A stretch of 64,000 bases of DNA, taken from NCBI RefSeq assembly GCF_005239225.2, contig NC_133293.1:3906001-3970000 (forward strand). Direction: 5' to 3'. The position numbers and the translations under genes are program-made. The notes below the pieces were generated by a model. It saw only the letters and a program-made list of their open reading frames with translations. It was not told the origin of the DNA and did not search any database. Origin of the DNA: Populus alba. Taxonomy: Eukaryota > Streptophyta > Magnoliopsida > Malpighiales > Salicaceae. Shown piece by piece: positions 58,372-64,000 of this stretch (its first letter is position 1; each line of letters opens with the position of its first letter).

Positions 58372-59369
58372 ACACGTATAATAGCTGATTGAATAAGAGA
58401 TACAGGGACGATCCTTCCATCCTTTTAGATCTCGATCCGGATTTGTGGTTGAAGACATGATCATCCTATTGACTTAATAGAAATCAGGAGTACAAACTCT
58501 CTAACACTATGGTCGAGAACTTGCAAACGGCTTATAGTTCGACCGTTGGATGTTAGCAATCGATTTCAAGCACTCAAACTCTGAAATTCACGCCGATATT
58601 AGACCAACAAGTATAGGCTCGGACAACCCATCTTAATAAAAAAAATATGAATAGCTCACTGTTAGTTATGAAAAACTCCGTTGATTAGTAATGGAAATGA
58701 GATCACAGATGGGTGGTACATGTGCACCCCTAATTGGCCTCATGATTCTGGCGACGACAAGCCTCCTCGTCCTCCAACTTCGTCTTTATTTTAGATTTAT
58801 TGTATTTGAACATCCAAATGTTTAAATTTGTAATAAATATTTAATTTTTATATTATTTTAATTATTTTTCTACTTCTATTTAATATGTTTTTTCTTAAAT
58901 ATATTTTTAAACTATTACTGGCGAGGTTACTAACTAAACAACTTCGTCAGTGTATTCTAAAGAGAGTTGGAAAAGAATTACTACAAATGTCACTGCTACT
59001 ATTAACTCACCAACAGAATTATACATGATATTATATCGATGATATGTTATATTTATCAATGGACAAATAAAAACATCGATGGCATTATATATGATTTTCC
59101 TGTCGATGATATGTTAAATTTACCTATAGAGATACTGAAGGAATGAAGCACGTATTTTATTTTATTTTTGCATGCTTTGTCTGTTTGTAATCCATCATTA
59201 TATTTTTAACCGACATACCATAAATTACGTGATCCCGTTAGTAAAATATGTATCGATGAATTATGAGCGTAAATACTAACAGAAATTTTCTTCGGTAAAA
59301 CTGTTAAATCTAATAGTGAGTGTAGTGAATCATATTTTTTTCATTCATAGGTTTGAAAGTCTGCGGCTC
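58372..59369 (+). pseudogene. Fossil CACTA gene and 3' end, unit B, right part
   Basis: It continues the fossil from 48724; GATACAGGGACGATCC at 58399-58414 matches 26589-26604 of unit A. All frames are stopped. It ends at GGCTCCTCCAAAG, the empty target site of copia A. Confidence 0.65.
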
Positions 59370-60240
59370 CTCCAAAGATTCTAACTATTATTTGGTTGGC
59401 CATTTAACATAAACTATGTACAAGATCTTTCTTATTTAATCGTCATCTCTAATCCTTGGATCAGTCTTTTTGTCCATTATGTACAACAATTATAGAAACC
59501 TCAGATCATATATTGATTCGCTGTCAATTTGCATTAAAATTATGGACCAAATTTTTTTCATGGTGAGGAATCTATTGGTATGTTTCACACACGCTTGATG
59601 AGCTGCTGCAGCAATGGCCAATGATGATTAAAGACAGGTTTTAAAGGAAGGCATTGCATCAACTCTTTTTTGGTGTTCCTTTGAGCATTTGCTTAACCAG
59701 AAAATTTTGGTTTTCAATGATGTTAAACCAAATTTAAACTTATATTTTTCTCTGACACTTCATTGATTATCTGTTTGGTTAAGAGATTGAGAATCTCAAT
59801 TTTTTTACACGGGTAAAGATTTTCATATCAGTGCTGGCTGCATTTTAAGCTGGAAAAATATCAAAAGACAATGTTGTCGAATGTTTCTATAGTAACTCTT
59901 TTGTTTCTATTTCTTTTCTTTTTTGGCACTTCTTTATGTAAAATCTTTAACTTTTCATGGTGGCCATCGCCTAATAGGCTAGCATGAGGTTTTTAATAAA
60001 TCTTTCTATCATTATATATTAAAAAAAAATCATATTTCATTAATCTACTTGATTACTTTCATAATTGCAGTGATTCTTTATATGGAATGATGGGAGCTGC
60101 CTTTGGACATAAAAGCTCCTATTTTTTCTTACTCTTAATCACTTAATTAACAGTTTAGAATTAAGTATTTTTCTTATACTTGTATCTGCATGAAGAAAAT
60201 AAAGTAATTCAACTGGCAACAAATAGATAAAAGCAGACTG
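59370..60240 (+). other. Unit B sequence upstream of glutaredoxin relic
   Basis: Counterpart of 43163-44029 with about 5-6% difference by eye. No gene. Confidence 0.5.
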
Positions 60241-60720
60241 TGACGTGAAAAATATCATTAGAAAAAAAAAAAAAAAAAAGGATGGTGCTGGGACCTCTTG
60301 GCATTTATCTCTTCGTTTCCTACACGTACGGTCGATCACTTTAATCGACGAAAAAACCTATGTGCTCGAAAGCGAGGGGAGGCTTAGCTCATCAGCATCC
60401 AGAAACTTCTTGCATGCCCAGAAGAAGTTTCTGACTTGCAAGAAATGCAGTCTATGCTTGCTCTGCTATATATTATTCTTGATAAATCTTGCCATCCAAA
60501 TTTAGTTTGCTAATAATTAAGTTGATGGCTCTGTGAAAGGTCCATTCTTGATGAATTTGATGCGAATGTTAATGCAGTCTGAAAAAGGGAATTCCTCAAA
60601 ATGCACTTTGGATATCTAAGAGAACATTCTTCTTTTTCTTCAAAATCAAATCTTTTTCTCTTTGCTACGTTCCTGCCAACGCCAATCCACCCAAACAACG
60701 CTTTCCCCAGAATTTTACCC

Positions 60721-60728
60721 TATATATA
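60721..60728 (+). promoter_or_regulatory. TATA box of glutaredoxin relic
   Basis: TATATATA at the same place relative to the ATG as in unit A. The upstream region is shortened by 329 bp, the junction lying at GGATATCTAAG near 60610. Confidence 0.6.
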
Positions 60729-60876
60729 CACATACGAGTCTCATGGAGTCAAGCACCTCGCAACAGCTTCCTAGCTCACACTGTTCTCTAGCCACATCAT
60801 TTCTGACCACTGTTTCATTGGGCATTATTGTGCTCAGCTTTTTAACCTAACTTCCTGCTCGACGGCCGATTTGGAA

Positions 60877-61156
60877 ATGGAGAGGGTGACAAAGTTGGCA
60901 TCGGAGAGGCCAGTGGTGATCTTTAGCAAGACCACATGCTGTATGTGACTTTGGGGTGAACCCGGCTGTCCATGAGCTTGATGAGATGCCCGGAGGAAGG
61001 GAAATCGAGCAAGCACTCTCAAGGGCTGGATGCCCAACATTGCCGGCCGTGTTCATCGGCGGTGAGATTGTTGGTGGAGCCAATGAGGTGATGAGCCTTC
61101 ACCTTAGTCGTTCCTTAATCCCAATGCTTAAACATGCCGGAGCATTATGGGTTTGA
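60877..61156 (+). pseudogene. CC-type glutaredoxin pseudogene, unit B
   Basis: Nearly identical to 44990-45295 except for two substitutions and a 26-bp deletion. In unit A the deleted part lies between two TGTG words (45057-45060 and 45083-45086); one TGTG is left here (60943-60946). The reading frame stops at TGA directly after CCM, so the last active-site cysteine and the whole thioredoxin fold are lost; the product would be 23 residues. The remaining 200 bp keep the downstream codons in another frame with no ATG start of note. Confidence 0.95.
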
Positions 61157-61607
61157 CCCATCGGATTATTACCTTCTTATCAGGCACAAACCAAATAAAT
61201 GAGACGTGTTTTAGCTACTCTATACTATGTACGAGGAGATTATTAATAACACACACGCGCACATGCTAGTAATAATATTACTCAATAAATTATAGCAGGT
61301 GTCGGATGTGGATGTATTCTGAGACAATGTGGTTAGTTGTTGATCAAAGTGAGAATCCTCGTAATTGAATTTACGAGATGGCATGCTCACGTGTTGCCGT
61401 ATACTATAAAACAAATATAATTGATAGCGCTATAATTATGAATTAGCACTAGATAAGTAATAAAAACTAAAAGTATAATGGAACCAATATTTCATGACGG
61501 AAAAAAAAAAATTATGTTGGTGATCAAAAACTTTGAGACTGAACAAAATGATTTGTAGCAATCCACAGTGTTTTGTGAAAAAGGATACAGTGCTTTCGCC
61601 ATATGAT
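61157..61607 (+). other. 3' flank of unit B up to the copia insertion
   Basis: Matches 45296-45750. Very similar for the first 110 bp, then clearly diverged. It contains the first unit of the CAGTGTTTT repeat (61560-61607). Confidence 0.6.
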
Positions 61608-61788
61608 TATTATAGAATAGGATTCTAATATAGGATGTTGTAATCATTACAGTTACTCATGTATCTATCAGAATAGGATTCTAATATAGGATGTTGTAAT
61701 CATTACAGTTACTGCAGTGTTCTACTGCCTCTATATAAATAGGAAGGTTGGCTAAGGCACAACCTAACACATTCTATTATTCTCAACT
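61608..61788 (+). repeat. 5' LTR of copia B
   Basis: It begins TATTATAGAATAGG. It contains an internal duplication of about 52 bp (61613-61664 and 61665-61716, AGAATAGGATTCTAATATAG in each), making it longer than the copia A LTRs. TATA box TATATAAATAGG near 61732. Confidence 0.85.
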
Positions 61789-61861
61789 TGGTATCAGAGC
61801 AACAAAACCCTAAAATAAATTAAACCTAATTTTCTCATAGCCTCCCAACCTCCCTTTTTCA

Positions 61862-62974
61862 ATGGAACAGCCACCACATACATCTTCAAATTCTGCAGCA
61901 CCAGCAGTCCAGCTTTCTTCTTCTCCAACAGTGCAGCCCTCTTCTATTGCAGCGCCTCCTCTGCTTTCCTCTACTACGTCACCACCTGGATTCTCCTCTG
62001 CCATGGCTGGTGAACGCCTCCTCTTGCAGCCCACGTTTGCTGCCTCTACTGCCGCAAGCATTATCTCTCTTTCTCACACTCATCAAGTCATCTCCCTCAA
62101 ATTAACAAACACCAATTATTTATATTGGCGTATGCAAATGCTACCTTATCTCCTAGGCCAAGGAGTTTTTGGTTTTGTTGATGGCTCCAACACATGTCCA
62201 TCAACACATGTTCTTGCCCATGATGGTATCTCTCTTCAGGTAAATCCGCTTTTTCAAACCTGGAAACAACAGGACCAACTCATTCTAAGTGCTCTTCTTT
62301 CCTCCCTATCTATGGATGTTTTGCATCTTGTTGTTGGTTGTCAAAGTTCTTGTTCAGCTTGGGGCACTCTTGAGCGAGCTCTCGCTTCCACCTCCAACTC
62401 TCATATTATGAAACTTCACGGCTCTCTTCAGGATCTTCGACAGGGTGATGAATCAGTAACTCAATTTATGCAAAAAGCGAAGGCCTTATTTGATGAATTG
62501 GCCGCTGCTGGTCGACCAGTTTCACTTGAAGATTTCAATTTATATGTGTTTCGTGGTCTTCGGGGAGAGTTTAAAGACTTAGTTACCAGTCTTATTACCA
62601 AGGCTGAACCTTTATCATATGCAGATCTTCACAGCCATCTCCTCACACATGAATTTCTTCACAAATCTTCTGCTTCCATACATGCTCCTCTGCTGCCCAC
62701 ACCCAGCATTCCATCTTCTGCTCTTGTTGCACAACGCCAGACTTTTTGCAATTTTGGTCGTAGTAGGGGCCGCTTCAATGATGGCTGGCGTCCCAACCAG
62801 TCCAACAACAGAGGCAACCGATTTGCTAGCTCCAGACCTGATCACCGCAGCTTCCAAAACTCCTCCTTCGGTGACAATAGGCAAGGCTCTTGGCAGCGTA
62901 ATAGGGGGCAGAATCCACGCTGTCAACTGTGTCAAAATTTCGGCCATACAGCTCCCCATTGCCCTCAATTCTAG
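61862..62974 (+). CDS. gag: copia B gag polyprotein part
   Basis: An open frame of 370 residues. A Ser/Ala/Pro-rich N-terminus is followed by the copia gag core (LTNTNYLYWRMQMLPYLLGQ, ..WGTLERALASTSNSHIMKLH, LFDELAAAGRPVSLEDFN), an Arg/Asn/Gly-rich linker, and the zinc knuckle CQLCQNFGHTAPHC (C-x2-C-x4-H-x4-C) near the end. It forms the cytoplasmic particle and binds RNA. A single TAG (62972-62974) separates it from the protease, which continues in the same frame. Confidence 0.85.
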   Translation: MEQPPHTSSNSAAPAVQLSSSPTVQPSSIAAPPLLSSTTSPPGFSSAMAGERLLLQPTFAASTAASIISLSHTHQVISLKLTNTNYLYWRMQMLPYLLGQGVFGFVDGSNTCPSTHVLAHDGISLQVNPLFQTWKQQDQLILSALLSSLSMDVLHLVVGCQSSCSAWGTLERALASTSNSHIMKLHGSLQDLRQGDESVTQFMQKAKALFDELAAAGRPVSLEDFNLYVFRGLRGEFKDLVTSLITKAEPLSYADLHSHLLTHEFLHKSSASIHAPLLPTPSIPSSALVAQRQTFCNFGRSRGRFNDGWRPNQSNNRGNRFASSRPDHRSFQNSSFGDNRQGSWQRNRGQNPRCQLCQNFGHTAPHCPQF

Positions 62975-63700
62975 CAACGAGGTTATGGCCAACAACCTAC
63001 TGCCAACCTGGTGCAGCGCAATCTCTCCTCAACCGGTTCTGTTGATTGGTTTCCAGATACCGGTGCCAATCAACACGTCACACCTGATCTTGCCACCTTG
63101 ACCGCTTCAGAACCGTACCTTGGTAATGATAATTTGCATGTTGGTGATGGTAAGGGCCTTCCTATATCTCATCTTGGTCATACAAAAATATATACACCAC
63201 ATCGTTCTTTCACCTTATCTAATGTTCTTCATGTTCCTGCAATCACAAAACCTCTGCTCTCTGTTCAGAAATTTTGTCTTGATAATAATGTTTATTTTGA
63301 ATTTCACCCTCGTGTGTTTTATGTCAAGGATTTCAACACCCATGAAGTCCTTCTCTCAGGTCAGAGTAAAGATGGTCTCTATGCCCTGACCAAGTCTTCC
63401 GTCATGTCAGTTCCTCAAGCTTATTGGTCTCCTTGCACTTCTGCCTCTGCCGATTTATGGCATCGCCGACTAGGTCATCCTACTTCATGTATCTTTCAAT
63501 TGTTAATCTTGAAAAATAAGATTATTTGTAACAACAAATGTCTTAATTTTCAATGTCAAAGTTGTCCTTTAGGAAAATTATCGCGTTTGTCTTTAGGACC
63601 TACTGGTCACAAAATTTCTGCTCCACTTGAATTAATTTTTAGTGATGTATGGGGCTCTTTTTTCTTCAGATGGCTATCGTTATTTTGTTATCTTCATTGA
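62975..63700 (+). pseudogene. copia B protease and start of integrase
   Basis: In frame with gag after the TAG. The protease active site is DWFPDTGANQHVTPDL (63040-63090, DTGA intact). The GAG-pre-integrase zinc region follows (LWHRRLGHPT ... CQSCPLGK, H-x-H/C-x2-C type, 63455-63565). Near 63652 the copy loses about a dozen bases present in copia A (GGGGCCCTGCTCCCC there), which shifts the frame and ends it at 63700. Confidence 0.8.
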
Positions 63701-64000
63701 TGCTTATACTAAATATGTATGGTATTATCCTCTAGTTGCCAAGTCTGATGTTTACTCTGTTTTTCATCAATTTCAAACTCTTGTCGAAAGTCAATTTTCC
63801 TTAAAAATAAAATCTGTTCAAACTGATTGGGGTGGTGAATACCGAAAACTATCCACATTTTTTCAGACCATTGGTATTCATCATCGTCTGATTTGTCCCC
63901 ACACTCATGAACAAAATGGAACAGTAGAGCGTCGTCATAGGCATATTGTGGAAACAGGTCTTACTCTTTTAGGGCAATGTAAAGCACCTTTTCGATTCTG
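63660..64000 (+). pseudogene. copia B integrase core (shifted frame, partial)
   Basis: After the shift the core continues open to the window end: DAYTKYVWYYPLVAKSDVYS, QTDWGGEYRKLSTFF, EQNGTVERRHRHIVE. The D-D-E catalytic residues are all present. The rest of pol lies outside the window. Confidence 0.8.

Larger units (their letters stand above)
47782..61607 (+). repeat. Tandem duplicate, unit B
   Basis: The second copy of the unit A segment starts at ATATGTTCC and is cut by CACTA element 2 (48725-58371) and, at its known end, by copia B (61608). It lacks the copia A insertion. Divergence from unit A varies: strong in the fossil CACTA and the 3' flank, near zero around the glutaredoxin. Confidence 0.85.
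61608..64000 (+). mobile_element. Ty1/copia element B (5' part, runs off the window)
   Basis: Same family as copia A, better preserved. LTR 61608-61788, perfect initiator-Met primer site TGGTATCAGAGC (61789-61800), gag from 61862, protease, then integrase to the window end. It inserted into the ATATGATT.AGC word of the degenerate repeat. Confidence 0.9.

Noticed and set aside
60245..60505. Frame shared by both units (SITLIDEKTYVLESEGRLSS...)
   Set aside because: It lies in the glutaredoxin upstream region and is shared because the region is duplicated; no domain, and the N-terminus differs between units.

Overview
This is plant nuclear DNA, almost certainly from a eudicot. It is AT-rich, built almost entirely of nested transposable elements, and holds one intact cellular gene: a 101-residue CC-type (ROXY-type) glutaredoxin, a class known only from land plants. 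The glutaredoxin and the general repeat style look like a woody rosid, possibly Salicaceae, but that is inference from recall and cannot be proved from this window.

Layout. (1) Positions 1-24921 are a nest of Tat/Ogre-like Ty3-gypsy sequence. An outer element (internal parts 1-2636 and 10611-13964, 3' LTR from 13965) contains an inner non-coding relative (2637-10610, both LTRs present), a solo LTR with target duplication (12120-13561), and, inside its own 3' LTR, a CACTA DNA transposon (16558-24823, target duplication CAA). (2) 24922-25541 is short unique sequence with the 3' end of a LINE. (3) Two copies of an ancient segment follow in tandem: unit A (25542 to about 45760) and unit B (47782 to 61607 and probably beyond). 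Each carries a small cysteine-containing ORF, a fossil of a CACTA transposase gene, and a glutaredoxin gene with its promoter. Unit A was later split by a Ty1/copia element (27575-43162), which was itself split very recently by an Athila-like Ty3/gypsy element on the minus strand (30553-41194, perfect CCCTC target duplication). Unit B was split by a second, inverted CACTA element (48725-58371) and interrupted at 61608 by another copia element that runs off the window. (4) 45560-47060 is a degenerate AT-rich repeat array.

How the genes relate. The glutaredoxin of unit A is intact (44990-45295). Its twin in unit B is a pseudogene: a 26-bp deletion between two TGTG repeats creates a stop inside the CCMC active site, and 329 bp of upstream DNA are also missing. 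The two copies are nearly identical over about 1.2 kb including non-coding DNA, while the surrounding duplicate is visibly diverged, which suggests gene conversion before the deletions. Each CACTA element carries a TNP2-type transposase gene and a Transposase_24-type second gene, separated by an array of the same ACCGACGGA motifs found at the element ends. None of the transposon genes is clearly intact, apart from the long pol frame of the Athila-like element.

I found no system that I would call wholly new. The observations most worth checking are a roughly 340-bp inverted repeat in the non-coding Tat-like element, the motif array of the CACTA elements that is also an open in-frame protein repeat, the glutaredoxin conversion/deletion history, and the all-indel difference between the two Athila LTRs.
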